Virus record (IMG/VR): IMGVR_UViG_3300020421_002096
Span: 1 to 43,582 of that record
Source of the DNA: a virus
Length of the DNA: 43,582 nt
Strand: one strand, 5' to 3'
Positions 15,132 to 23,124 of this stretch are shown piece after piece. A program made the position numbers and the translations under genes. The notes under the pieces are model-generated. The model ran no database searches. It worked only from the letters and a program-made list of their open reading frames with translations, and was not told the DNA's origin. Position 1 is the first letter of the stretch; every line of letters begins with the position of its first letter.

Positions 15132-16820
15132 ATGTTATTAGGAATACTAACATTTCTATCTGCACTGACGATTAGTGCGGTAGCTATATACTATTCGGTT
15201 GCAGGATTGGCGGCTATATTTGCCGCGGCTGTTATCCCGATCATCATAATGGGAGTTTCTTTAGAAGTAGGGAAACTTGTTACGGCAGTATGGTTGCATA
15301 GACATTGGAGTCGTGCTACCTGGTGGTTAAAGACTTATCTGTCCGTTGCAGTATTTGTATTGATGTTTATAACGTCAATGGGTATCTTTGGTTTCTTATC
15401 CAAAGCCCACATAGAACAAACAAGTATGTCACAGGAGCAGGTTGCTCTTATACAAACTATCGACGATAAGATAGTACGATCAGAAGGTAAAATAAACCGT
15501 TGGACAACAGAAATGGATCGCTTGTTAGCAGGCGAAGACATCCGTGTTGATAGTCTTATTGATCGTGAACAAGTAGAATTAGATAAAATTAATGTACTCA
15601 TTAAAGCTGAGAAAGATGACGTAAGAAAAGACTTTGATAAGCAAATAGAATTACAGAACAACCGTATTGATCAAGCAAGAGAACGTAAAGAAGCAGATAT
15701 TAAAGCGGCCAAGGATAGATTCGAAGGTAGTTTAGGTGGTGGTTCTAAGTATGACAAAGCAGTAGAGAAAGCAAAAGCAAACGAATTAAGTGTTGCCAGT
15801 TCAGCACAGAAAGAAATACGAGCCATCAATGCTAAACTTAATGACGCACTTGCGGCCGTAGATGCCAAGTATGCAGATGATATCAAAGCAATACAGGATA
15901 GAATACAAGATTTACGTGGACAAGCAAATGCTAAGACAGAAGACTTAGATGCTAGAATAACAGAACTAGAAGGATTCATTGACAAGGAACAACTTGTTAT
16001 TGATGGTGTAAGGGAAGAAAAGTTTAACTACGAAAAAACATACAGACAGCTAGAAGCTGAAGTAGGTCCTATTAAGTATATCGCAGAATTCATATATGGT
16101 GAAAATGCAAATGAGGACTTGCTAGAGTCAGCAGTACGTTGGGTTATTATAATTATTATATTTGTATTTGATCCACTAGCAGTATTATTGTTGATTGCTT
16201 CGCAGTACACATTTAATTTTGTAAGAGAAGACAAGGGAGGTAATTTGCCCCCAAAGTCCGACCCAGATCCCGAAGATCCTGACGATCCAGAGCCCGAGGG
16301 TAAGTTTGAAGATGTTAGTCCAGAAGAACTAGCAGAAGAAGAACGCCGTGAGCTCGAACAACTTCGTGCAGAAAAGATAGCAAAGAACGTCCCACCTGAC
16401 TTTGAGAATCCTGAGCCTAAGACAATAAAAGATGTAGTAGATGGTTATGACCCTGCTGAGGTTGAAGGATACGAAGAGTTCAATACAAAAGTATTTGAAA
16501 AGCCTGAGCCAGAAGAGTTCAAAGAAGAACTTGAAGAAAAGCTAAAGGAAGTAGACGTTACTGAAGAAGCACAAGACTTAGACAAATGGAATAAATGGGT
16601 AGAAGCCGCAGAGCAAGAAGTTGCCAAAGAAGAAGTTGCCAAAGAAGAAGATAAAGATAAAGAATATCCAGATACTGCAAACAGAATCTTTTATGGCGAA
16701 GAAGTAAAACAATTAGACGAAGCTCAAAAAAAAACGGTGAAGGGATCCAATTACATAACAAAGGTAAGCAACAAACAGATCCGTCAGCAAACCAATCCGG
16801 AAGACTCCGACCAGACCTAA
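15132..16820 (+). CDS. Membrane protein with long coiled coil and acidic tail
   Basis: I start at the ATG at 15132 because GAGGGAG lies at 15121-15127; an ATG at 15102 has no such site. The 562-residue protein has three hydrophobic segments in the first 100 residues (MLLGILTFLSALTISAVAIYY; two more near 35-55 and 75-95), a 200-residue charged coiled coil (EKAKANELSVASSAQK...), another membrane helix (VRWVIIIIIFVFDPLAVLLL) and a Pro/Glu/Asp-rich tail. Proteins of this shape occur in marine T4-like phages, with unknown role. The stop may be bypassed by a -1 frameshift at a run of nine A (see the separate entry). Confidence 0.7.
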   Translation: MLLGILTFLSALTISAVAIYYSVAGLAAIFAAAVIPIIIMGVSLEVGKLVTAVWLHRHWSRATWWLKTYLSVAVFVLMFITSMGIFGFLSKAHIEQTSMSQEQVALIQTIDDKIVRSEGKINRWTTEMDRLLAGEDIRVDSLIDREQVELDKINVLIKAEKDDVRKDFDKQIELQNNRIDQARERKEADIKAAKDRFEGSLGGGSKYDKAVEKAKANELSVASSAQKEIRAINAKLNDALAAVDAKYADDIKAIQDRIQDLRGQANAKTEDLDARITELEGFIDKEQLVIDGVREEKFNYEKTYRQLEAEVGPIKYIAEFIYGENANEDLLESAVRWVIIIIIFVFDPLAVLLLIASQYTFNFVREDKGGNLPPKSDPDPEDPDDPEPEGKFEDVSPEELAEEERRELEQLRAEKIAKNVPPDFENPEPKTIKDVVDGYDPAEVEGYEEFNTKVFEKPEPEEFKEELEEKLKEVDVTEEAQDLDKWNKWVEAAEQEVAKEEVAKEEDKDKEYPDTANRIFYGEEVKQLDEAQKKTVKGSNYITKVSNKQIRQQTNPEDSDQT

Positions 16821-16891
16821 CAGAAGTATACGTTCAAAATTCAGAACAGGATCAGAACTCCGTTTGGAACAAGATCCGCGAAAATAAGTAA
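16733..16891 (+). other. Possible -1 frameshift extension of the preceding gene
   Basis: At 16726-16734 there are nine A residues, reading A-AAA-AAA in frame, a classic -1 slippery site. Moving to the -1 frame gives 52 further residues that avoid the TAA at 16818 and end at 16891, four bases before the next gene. The last part (RLRPDLTEVYVQNSEQDQNS, then VWNKIRENK) looks like genuine protein. Either programmed frameshifting or a one-base indel (real or sequencing) would explain it. Confidence 0.5.
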
Positions 16892-16895
16892 CAAT

Positions 16896-17300
16896 ATGGA
16901 ACCTGTAATTAATTTAATCACTCCACCTGACAAACTGTATAACGGTGAATTAAGTTTCCTTTTGGTTAGTCCTAGTGACGATAAAAAGGAACAGTTCAAT
17001 CAGATGGCCAAAAAGATTGGTAAAGATCTAAATGTTTACTTGTTTGAGAAATCCGAGTCACCTGATGTGCCTTGGTTATTAGACGTCAGCCAACAAGTTG
17101 ACTATGTTATATTGGATATTGATAATATTGCACAAGAGTATCAATGGCTTATTGGATACTTTTTATCCTTTAGTAAAACTTTTTACTTGACAAGTGCCGA
17201 ACAAATGTCGTATAATGTAATTAACACTAGACGGATTTATGACGTTGGACAAATAGCAGAGGAGAACAACTATTTTGTCAACTTTCAAAGACAAACCTAA
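16896..17300 (+). CDS. Conserved phage protein, unknown
   Basis: A 134-residue protein with alternating strands and helices (FLLVSPSDDKKEQFNQMAKK, WLLDVSQQVDYVILDIDN, YQWLIGYFLSFSKTFYL), suggesting an alpha/beta nucleotide-binding-like fold without a clear motif. Its 3' end contains a promoter for the bS21 gene, which it overlaps by 26 bases. Function unknown. Confidence 0.6.
   Translation: MEPVINLITPPDKLYNGELSFLLVSPSDDKKEQFNQMAKKIGKDLNVYLFEKSESPDVPWLLDVSQQVDYVILDIDNIAQEYQWLIGYFLSFSKTFYLTSAEQMSYNVINTRRIYDVGQIAEENNYFVNFQRQT
17187..17216 (+). promoter_or_regulatory. Internal sigma70-type promoter for bS21 copy 1
   Basis: TTGACA, 18 bases, TATAAT, both consensus hexamers, inside the end of the upstream coding sequence. 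The start falls about 50 bases before the bS21 TTG. Confidence 0.65.
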
Positions 17301-17511
17301 AAGTGGGTTAACCGTTCAAGTTCGTAATAACGACTTTTTCGGTGCATTAAGAAGATTTAAAAAACGAGTATCGCAAGATGGTATTTTGATGGAGTACAAA
17401 GAAAAACGTTATTATCAAAAACCTAGCGAAAAACGAGCAAAGGCCAAGGCGGCAGGTATTGCTCGACAGAAGAAAGAAGATCGTCGTCGAAGGTTAGAGG
17501 AAGGTTATTAA
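17275..17511 (+). CDS. rpsU: Ribosomal protein bS21, copy 1
   Basis: bS21 sits near the 30S platform beside the anti-Shine-Dalgarno region and affects initiation. This 78-residue protein has the family core VQVRNNDFFGALRRFKKRVS, then MEYKEKRYYQKPSEKRAKAK and a basic C-terminal helix rich in Arg and Lys. The start is TTG, with AGGAG at 17260-17264; no other start precedes the core. It has its own consensus promoter. Phage bS21 has been described, including in SAR11 phages; a second, different copy lies at 30112. It may displace host bS21 to favour phage mRNA. Confidence 0.92.
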   Translation: MSTFKDKPKSGLTVQVRNNDFFGALRRFKKRVSQDGILMEYKEKRYYQKPSEKRAKAKAAGIARQKKEDRRRRLEEGY

Positions 17512-18113
17512 TGGACTTAAAAGCGGATCTATGGTTTCCAAGTATTGTGTTTGCAGGAATCAACGATGTAATCAATCGTACTGCAATTAAGAATATTGCA
17601 CTAGCTTGGAGAAACAAAGAACCTGAACTTGCTGGCAACAGTAACGAAGGTGGGTGGCATAGTCGATCAATTGAAAACGTTGACTTACTTCCGCCAGACA
17701 TCCGTGATGTGTTTACACAAATGGTCGTTGAGTTTGACAAGGCAGTAGAATATTGTAGAACTTCAGCAGGCCTACCACCATTAGAAATACAAAATTTTTG
17801 GATCAATGTAAACGGTCCAGGATCATACCATACACTACATAATCATCAAGATGCTATGTTAAGTGGTGTGTTCTATATTGACATCCCAACAGACAATATG
17901 GGTGACTTACAATTTTATCGTGGAGATGAAGCACAATATTACATTCCAGATAACCTTAGCTCATACAATACAATCACAAGTACGATGGCTACATATCCAC
18001 CTAAGCCAGGTATGATGGTAATTTTCCCAGCTTGGGTAAAACACGCCGTAAAACAAAATAGGTCGGATAGCGAACGTATAGCAATATCATTTAACTATGG
18101 AGTGAAACAGTGA
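17511..18113 (+). CDS. 2OG-Fe(II) oxygenase (2OG-FeII_Oxy_5 type)
   Basis: The 200-residue protein shows the clearest family pattern of the set: FWINVNGPGSYHTLHNHQDA with H110-N-H112, then LSGVFYIDIP, then GMMVIFPAWVKHAVKQNRSD with the distal His and SERIAISFNYG carrying the 2-oxoglutarate arginine. ATG overlaps the bS21 stop (TAATG) and its own stop overlaps the guaC GTG, so it is coupled on both sides. The residue or small molecule hydroxylated is unknown; translation to bS21 coupling makes a ribosomal target worth considering. Confidence 0.88.
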   Translation: MDLKADLWFPSIVFAGINDVINRTAIKNIALAWRNKEPELAGNSNEGGWHSRSIENVDLLPPDIRDVFTQMVVEFDKAVEYCRTSAGLPPLEIQNFWINVNGPGSYHTLHNHQDAMLSGVFYIDIPTDNMGDLQFYRGDEAQYYIPDNLSSYNTITSTMATYPPKPGMMVIFPAWVKHAVKQNRSDSERIAISFNYGVKQ

Positions 18114-19162
18114 GAATCGAACACGATGTAAAACTAGACTACAAAGACGTATTATTCAAGCCCAAGAGATCAAAATTAGAAAGTCGCAGAGATGTAGACT
18201 TAATGAGAACATTTAAGTTCCACAGTAGTGGTAACGAATGGACTGGTGTTCCTATCATGTCAAGTAACATGGACGGAGTTGGAACATTTAGTATGGCTAA
18301 AGTTTTACAAGATCATAAAATGCTAACTGTCATTGGTAAGCACAATAGCTTTGATGACTGGAAAGAAGCAATAGGTTCCGGTATCAAGATGAAATACATC
18401 AGTGTTTGTACAGGTACAGGTTACATCTGGGACGAGAATGCAAAAGACTATAACACAATGAAACAAGTGTTAGAAGCATTTCCAGATATTAAATTTATTA
18501 CAGTGGATGTTGCAAATGCTTATCACGAAAACTTCGGTGAGTTCATTGGCAGAATGAGAGACGCATACCCAGACAAAACTATTATTGCTGGTAACGTTGT
18601 TACAGGAGAGATGACTGAAGAACTTATCATTCGTGGTGCTGACATAGTTAAGGTAGGTATTGGACCAGGTTCAGTATGTACAACTAGATTGCAAACAGGA
18701 GTAGGAGTTCCGCAACTATCAGGAGTAATTGAATGTGTTGATGCCGCGAACGGTATCGGTGGACACGTTATTGCAGATGGTGGCTGTGTATATCCAGGAG
18801 ATGTTGCAAAGGCCTTTGGAGCAGGTGCTCACTTTGTTATGCTAGGAGGTATGTTAGCAGGACACACAGAATCAGAAGGTGAGATTGTAGATGGCAAGGT
18901 TACTTTCTATGGTATGAGTTCAGATGAAGCTATGTCAAGACACGGTCGTAGAAAAGATGGATATCGTGGTGCAGAAGGTAAAGTGGTACACTTACCACAT
19001 AAAGGTCCTGTAGAAGCAACAATAACTGAAATACTTGGCGGTGTTAGATCTGCTTGTACTTACATTGGTGCAAGACGTCTAAAGGATATGCCTAAGTGTA
19101 CAACATTCGTAAGATGTACACAACAAGTAAACCAAGTGTTCAATCAGTTCAATGCAAGTTAA
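18110..19162 (+). CDS. guaC: GMP reductase (IMPDH/GMPR family)
   Basis: Converts GMP to IMP with NADPH and releases ammonia. The 350-residue barrel begins KLDYKDVLFKPKRSKLESR, a hallmark of GMP reductase rather than IMP dehydrogenase. The catalytic loop is KVGIGPGSVCTTRLQTG (C190; E. coli GuaC C186). IADGGCVYPGDVAKAFGAGA, FYGMSSDEAM and GYRGAEGKVV are the phosphate and purine-binding segments. No CBS domains are present, as expected for GuaC. The start is GTG (GTGA overlap). The enzyme could rebalance purine pools from degraded host RNA toward dATP in this AT-rich phage; that is an inference. Confidence 0.93.
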   Translation: MRIEHDVKLDYKDVLFKPKRSKLESRRDVDLMRTFKFHSSGNEWTGVPIMSSNMDGVGTFSMAKVLQDHKMLTVIGKHNSFDDWKEAIGSGIKMKYISVCTGTGYIWDENAKDYNTMKQVLEAFPDIKFITVDVANAYHENFGEFIGRMRDAYPDKTIIAGNVVTGEMTEELIIRGADIVKVGIGPGSVCTTRLQTGVGVPQLSGVIECVDAANGIGGHVIADGGCVYPGDVAKAFGAGAHFVMLGGMLAGHTESEGEIVDGKVTFYGMSSDEAMSRHGRRKDGYRGAEGKVVHLPHKGPVEATITEILGGVRSACTYIGARRLKDMPKCTTFVRCTQQVNQVFNQFNAS

Positions 19163-19706
19163 TACATACAAGGTTCCGTTTGTACATACAATCATAAACA
19201 ATTACTTTGATGAAGCAGAACTTCCAAGTGTATTTTCTGAAATAAACTATCTTAACAAGTTTAGTCAGGACACACAAGACAATGGTGATCCTAAAAGCAG
19301 TAATATGACTGCCGTGCATTTAGATAAGCACTACAAAGAAGATAGACACGTAAGCAGTATCCTTAGATATAACAGAAAGATATTCGACATAGACTTGTCG
19401 GACAATATCTTTTCTAACTATATTAATATGTGTAACTTTGATGTTATGCAACTAAACTGTTATAACGGAGATGGTAGCTATGCAACCCACCCTGACCATG
19501 CAGTTATGTCAGCAGTAACATTATTGTATGAAGAACCTAAGCAGTTTACTGGTGGTGAGCTATGCTTTAGTGACCATGGATATACTCCTATGATGGAGAA
19601 CAATACAACTATACTGTTTCCTAGCTTTGAACAACACGAAGTAAAACCAATAAAAGGAAAAGGTCGTTATAGCTTAAATCATTTCTTTTTTGTCCATATA
19701 AGATGA
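19152..19706 (+). CDS. 2OG-Fe(II) oxygenase (prolyl-hydroxylase-like)
   Basis: The 184-residue protein has YATHPDHAVMSAVTLLYEEP with HxD, FTGGELCFSDHGY, and the distal His and Arg in LFPSFEQHEVKPIKGKGRYS. This is the PKHD/prolyl-4-hydroxylase layout, different from the HNH type of the other genes. It starts inside the end of guaC and ends the operon before a new promoter. Substrate unknown. Confidence 0.82.
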   Translation: MQVNTYKVPFVHTIINNYFDEAELPSVFSEINYLNKFSQDTQDNGDPKSSNMTAVHLDKHYKEDRHVSSILRYNRKIFDIDLSDNIFSNYINMCNFDVMQLNCYNGDGSYATHPDHAVMSAVTLLYEEPKQFTGGELCFSDHGYTPMMENNTTILFPSFEQHEVKPIKGKGRYSLNHFFFVHIR

Positions 19707-19724
19707 TTTTGGTTAGATTTATAC

Positions 19725-19753
19725 TTGAAAAAAGACCTATTTTAGCATATAAT
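19725..19753 (+). promoter_or_regulatory. Sigma70-type promoter for hsp20-dnaK operon
   Basis: TTGAAA, 17 bases, TATAAT. No heat-shock sigma-32 element (CTTGAAA with CCCCAT) is evident: the -35 resembles one but the -10 does not. Confidence 0.65.
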
Positions 19754-19764
19754 TTGTATAGTAG

Positions 19765-19772
19765 TATAAATA
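19765..19772 (+). promoter_or_regulatory. T4-type late promoter for hsp20-dnaK operon
   Basis: TATAAATA, a perfect match to the T4 late box, 12 bases after the sigma70 -10. Chaperones would then be made both early and late. Confidence 0.75.
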
Positions 19773-19840
19773 CTAATATGTTAAAGAATGCCTGATAGGG
19801 TTCTTTGACTTTAACTTGCTTAATAAAGGAGGACAAGACA

Positions 19841-20287
19841 ATGACAAATAAATCACACCTATCAATTTTTAATCAACTAAGACCCGTAACAGTAGGTTTC
19901 GACCCTATCTTTGATAGATTCGAATCAATGTTTAATGATGACTTTTTTGCTCATCAGGGAACTAACTACCCACCATACAACATTATGAAAACTGGTGACT
20001 ACACTTACAACATTGAAATCGCACTAGCTGGTTTCAGTAAGAAAGACATCGACGTAATGTACAATGATGGTGTAATTACTGTTAAGTCAATTCAAGAAGC
20101 TAAGACCGACGACGATCAGTCTGGCGTATTGCACAAAGGTATCAGTAAGCGAATGTTTACTAAATCTTTTAGCATCGCTGATGACGTTGAAGTCAAGGGT
20201 GCTGAGTTGAAAGATGGATTATTGACAATCGCTTTGGAAAGAATTATTCCAGAGTCTAAGAAACCAAGATCTATCGAAATCAAATAA
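19841..20287 (+). CDS. Small heat shock protein Hsp20 (IbpA-like)
   Basis: Holds unfolding proteins for refolding by DnaK. The 148-residue protein has an N-terminal region (FDPIFDRFESMFNDDFF) typical of IbpA, the alpha-crystallin domain with NIEIALAGFSKKDIDVMYND and LKDGLLTIALE, and the C-terminal IEI anchor in RSIEIK. ATG follows GGAGG. Hsp20 genes are common in marine T4-like phages, often linked to virion assembly. Here it is followed directly by dnaK, its usual downstream partner in refolding. Confidence 0.95.
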   Translation: MTNKSHLSIFNQLRPVTVGFDPIFDRFESMFNDDFFAHQGTNYPPYNIMKTGDYTYNIEIALAGFSKKDIDVMYNDGVITVKSIQEAKTDDDQSGVLHKGISKRMFTKSFSIADDVEVKGAELKDGLLTIALERIIPESKKPRSIEIK

Positions 20288-20295
20288 CAAAATGA

Positions 20296-20319
20296 TAGGG
20301 TGGGGGAAACCTCACCCTA
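20296..20319 (+). other. Strong hairpin with GAAA loop between hsp20 and dnaK
   Basis: TAGGGTGGGG-GAAA-CCTCACCCTA forms a 10-bp stem with one G-U pair and a GNRA loop. No T-run follows at once (CTCTTTG), so it could be a processing site, a partial terminator or a message stabiliser setting the Hsp20:DnaK ratio. Confidence 0.65.
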
Positions 20320-20347
20320 CTCTTTGCTTAATAAGGAGGAGAAAACT

Positions 20348-22243
20348 ATGAGCAAAATAATCGGTATTGACTTAGGTACTACCAATTCTTGCGTATCCGT
20401 TATGGAAGGATCTGGAGCCAGAGTTATAGAAAATGCAGAAGGTACAAGAACAACACCTTCAATCGTTTCATTTGGAGATGAAACATTAGTCGGGACACCT
20501 GCTAAAAGACAAGCAGTAACTAATCCTGAAAACACAGTCTTTGCAGTAAAAAGACTTATAGGTAAAAAGTTTAAAGATGCTTCAGTACAAAAAGATCTTA
20601 AGACTTCACCATTTAAAATAACAGAATCTAAAAACGGAGATGCTTGGGTAACGGCGAAAGACAAAGACTATTCGCCTGCACAGATATCTGCTTTTACTTT
20701 ACAGAAGATGAAAAAGACTGCTGAGGAATACTTAGGCAGTGAAGTAAAGAAAGCAGTTATTACAGTACCAGCATACTTTAATGATTCACAAAGACAAGCA
20801 ACTAAAGACGCAGGTAAGATTGCAGGACTTGAAGTTGAACGTATTGTAAACGAGCCAACCGCGGCCGCACTTGCATATGGCTTAGATAAAAAGAAGTCAG
20901 GCACAGTAGCAGTATATGACTTAGGTGGTGGTACGTTTGACGTATCTATCCTAGAGCTAGGCGATGGCGTGTTTGAAGTTAAGTCAACTAATGGTGATAC
21001 ATCATTAGGTGGTGAAGACTTTGACCATACACTTGTTAACTATATCTGTGATGAGTTTAAGAAAGACTCAGGCGTAGATCTAAGAGGCGATAAACTTGCT
21101 ATGCAACGTGTTAAGGAAGCCGCTGAAAAAACTAAGATTGAGTTGTCAAGCACAACACAAACTGATATCAGCTTACCTTTCGTAACCGCAGATGCAAGTG
21201 GACCTAAACACCTTAACGTTAAAATTACCAGAGCAAAGTTTGAAGCTCTTGTAGGAGACTTGATTGAAAGAACACTAGTACCTTGTAAGACTGCTCTTAA
21301 AGATGCAGACATTAGTGCAAGTGATATTGATGAAGTTATCCTTGTAGGTGGTATGACACGTATGCCTAAGGTTGAAGAAACAGTAAAAGGTTTCTTTAAC
21401 AAGGATCCGCACAAAGGAGTTAATCCAGATGAGGTTGTGGCAATAGGTGCCGCGATCCAAGGTGGAGTATTACAAGGTGATGTTAAAGATGTATTGTTAC
21501 TAGACGTTACACCTTTATCACTTGGTATTGAAACACTAGGTGGTGTTGCAACTAAACTGATTGAAAAGAACACAACTATTCCTACAAAGAAAAGTCAAGT
21601 ATTTTCAACTGCTGAAGACAACCAACCAGGAGTTAACATCGTAGTTACCCAAGGTGAAAGAGAACTTGCAAAAGACAATAAAGCATTAGGAAACTTTATG
21701 CTTGACGGTATTGCACCTGCACCTAGAGGTATGCCACAGATTGAAGTAACATTTGATATTGATGCAAATGGTATTGTAAATGTTAGTGCAAAAGACAAAG
21801 GCACAGGCAAAGAACAAAAGATTACAATACAAGCTGACGGTGGTTTGAGTGAAGCTGAAATTGACTCTATGGTCAAAGAAGCTGAGGCTAACAAAGAAGC
21901 TGATAAACAAAAACGTGAAGAAATTGACGTTCGTAACAATGCAGACGGCATGGTAAACAATGTTGAAAAACAAATGTCAGAGCATGGTGACAAACTATCA
22001 GCTGAAGATAAGACTAAGATTGAAGCTAGTCTTACAGCCGTAAAAGATGCACTCAAAGAATCCAATACAGATGATATTAAATCTAAAACGGAAACATTGA
22101 CGCAAGATGCTATGAAACTTGGCGAAGCAATATATAAAGCAACACAAGAAGCAGAAACATCTAAACAAGCAGATTCAGAGCCTGCAAACAATGATAAGGA
22201 AGATATCGTTGATGCAGAATTTGAAGAAGTTGATAAAAAATAA
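20348..22243 (+). CDS. dnaK: Hsp70 chaperone DnaK, full length
   Basis: ATP-driven folding chaperone. The 631-residue protein is complete: [18 protein letters not shown] (phosphate loop 1), [31 protein letters not shown], interdomain linker [16 protein letters not shown], then a substrate-binding domain and lid, ending [12 protein letters not shown] as in bacterial DnaK. All nucleotide-site motifs are intact. I start at the ATG at 20348 after AAGGAGGA; an upstream in-frame start at 20300 lies in the hairpin. No dnaJ or grpE is in this window, so it would use host partners or others outside the window. Codon use and AT content look like the neighbouring phage genes, so acquisition is not recent. 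Confidence 0.98.
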   Translation: MSKIIGIDLGTTNSCVSVMEGSGARVIENAEGTRTTPSIVSFGDETLVGTPAKRQAVTNPENTVFAVKRLIGKKFKDASVQKDLKTSPFKITESKNGDAWVTAKDKDYSPAQISAFTLQKMKKTAEEYLGSEVKKAVITVPAYFNDSQRQATKDAGKIAGLEVERIVNEPTAAALAYGLDKKKSGTVAVYDLGGGTFDVSILELGDGVFEVKSTNGDTSLGGEDFDHTLVNYICDEFKKDSGVDLRGDKLAMQRVKEAAEKTKIELSSTTQTDISLPFVTADASGPKHLNVKITRAKFEALVGDLIERTLVPCKTALKDADISASDIDEVILVGGMTRMPKVEETVKGFFNKDPHKGVNPDEVVAIGAAIQGGVLQGDVKDVLLLDVTPLSLGIETLGGVATKLIEKNTTIPTKKSQVFSTAEDNQPGVNIVVTQGERELAKDNKALGNFMLDGIAPAPRGMPQIEVTFDIDANGIVNVSAKDKGTGKEQKITIQADGGLSEAEIDSMVKEAEANKEADKQKREEIDVRNNADGMVNNVEKQMSEHGDKLSAEDKTKIEASLTAVKDALKESNTDDIKSKTETLTQDAMKLGEAIYKATQEAETSKQADSEPANNDKEDIVDAEFEEVDKK

Positions 22244-22276
22244 TACATTCAGTAAGTAACGATCAGGAGAGCTATA

Positions 22277-22585
22277 GTGATAAGTAATATTATGGACGTA
22301 CAAATAGACGAAAAAATTAAGCAAAAGATCTTAGAACCAGGTTTGTTCAAAGTTGTTTTCTTAAATGATGACTTAACCCCTATGGATTTCGTGATTGAGT
22401 GCCTTGTCGGAATATTCAAACATACGGATACAACGGCAAGGGACCTTACTGTAAAGATACACGAAGAAGGGTCAGCAATAGTTGGCGTATACACTTTTGA
22501 GATTGCAGAACAAAAAGGTGTAGAGACTACGCAGTTGGCTCGCTCAAACGGCTTTCCATTACAAGTGAAAGTAGAGAAAGAATGA
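22277..22585 (+). CDS. clpS: ClpS, N-end-rule adaptor for ClpAP
   Basis: Delivers N-degron proteins to ClpAP and blocks ClpA degradation of ssrA-tagged proteins. The 102-residue protein has FKVVFLNDDLTPMDFVIECL (the N-degron-binding ND and hydrophobic pocket), VKIHEEGSAIVGVYTFEIAEQK and the usual C-terminal strand. The start is GTG at 22277 with CAGGAGA upstream; an ATG at 22292 is an alternative. The stop overlaps the heme oxygenase ATG (ATGA). Together with the phage ClpP and tmRNA it suggests redirecting Clp proteolysis. Confidence 0.93.
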   Translation: MISNIMDVQIDEKIKQKILEPGLFKVVFLNDDLTPMDFVIECLVGIFKHTDTTARDLTVKIHEEGSAIVGVYTFEIAEQKGVETTQLARSNGFPLQVKVEKE

Positions 22586-23124
22586 GTTTAAAAGAATTAA
22601 CCTATGAGCATCATAGAAACGCAGAGAGACAAAAATTTGTAAAAGTGCTAATGAGTGGATCAATAGATCCTAAGATGTATGCAACTTTTATGTACAATCA
22701 ACATCATCAGTATGATATTTTAGAAGTATGTGCTATGTCACATGGGTTGATGAACGGCCTAATGGATATCAGAAGAGCTCCAAACATCTGGGCAGACTAC
22801 GAAGAGCTATGGGAAGATAAAGAAAATCCACCAGAGCTTTTACCCGTCACTAAAGAATATATAGATCATATCATGAGCATTAAAGATGATGAAAAGAAAT
22901 TGTTCGCACACGTTTATACTAGGCACATGGGTGACCTAAGTGGTGGACAAATGATCCGTAAAAAAATTCCTGGAAGTGGCAAACTATATGACTTCGAAAA
23001 CGGTCCAGCTCTAAAAGAATTAATTAGAGAACGTTTAGATGATAGTATGGCTGATGAGGCAAAGATCTGTTTTGATTTTGCTACAAAGACTTTTCAGGAA
23101 ATGATGGATGCAACAATCAGTTAA
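22582..23124 (+). CDS. ho: Heme oxygenase
   Basis: Cleaves heme to biliverdin, CO and Fe2+. The 180-residue all-helical protein has LTYEHHRNAERQKFVKVLMS with proximal His (H11) and the signature AHVYTRHMGDLSGGQMIRKK on the distal helix, where the GDLSGG bend lies over heme. It is shorter than plant or cyanobacterial HO but complete. Coupled to clpS upstream and to the halogenase by a 17-base overlap. A bilin reductase two genes on would use its product. Confidence 0.93.
   Translation: MSLKELTYEHHRNAERQKFVKVLMSGSIDPKMYATFMYNQHHQYDILEVCAMSHGLMNGLMDIRRAPNIWADYEELWEDKENPPELLPVTKEYIDHIMSIKDDEKKLFAHVYTRHMGDLSGGQMIRKKIPGSGKLYDFENGPALKELIRERLDDSMADEAKICFDFATKTFQEMMDATIS

Noticed and set aside
19725-19753. 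Heat-shock sigma-32 promoter upstream of hsp20
   Set aside because: The -35 CTTGAAA resembles sigma-32, but the -10 is TATAAT with 17-base spacing and no CCCCAT element, so a normal sigma70 promoter is simpler.
21040-21573. 177-residue minus-strand frame opposite dnaK
   Set aside because: Same reason; the plus-strand DnaK motifs are intact throughout.
21595-22248. 217-residue minus-strand frame opposite dnaK
   Set aside because: Mirror of a strongly coding gene; Ser/Leu-rich composition typical of antisense shadow frames and no ribosome site.
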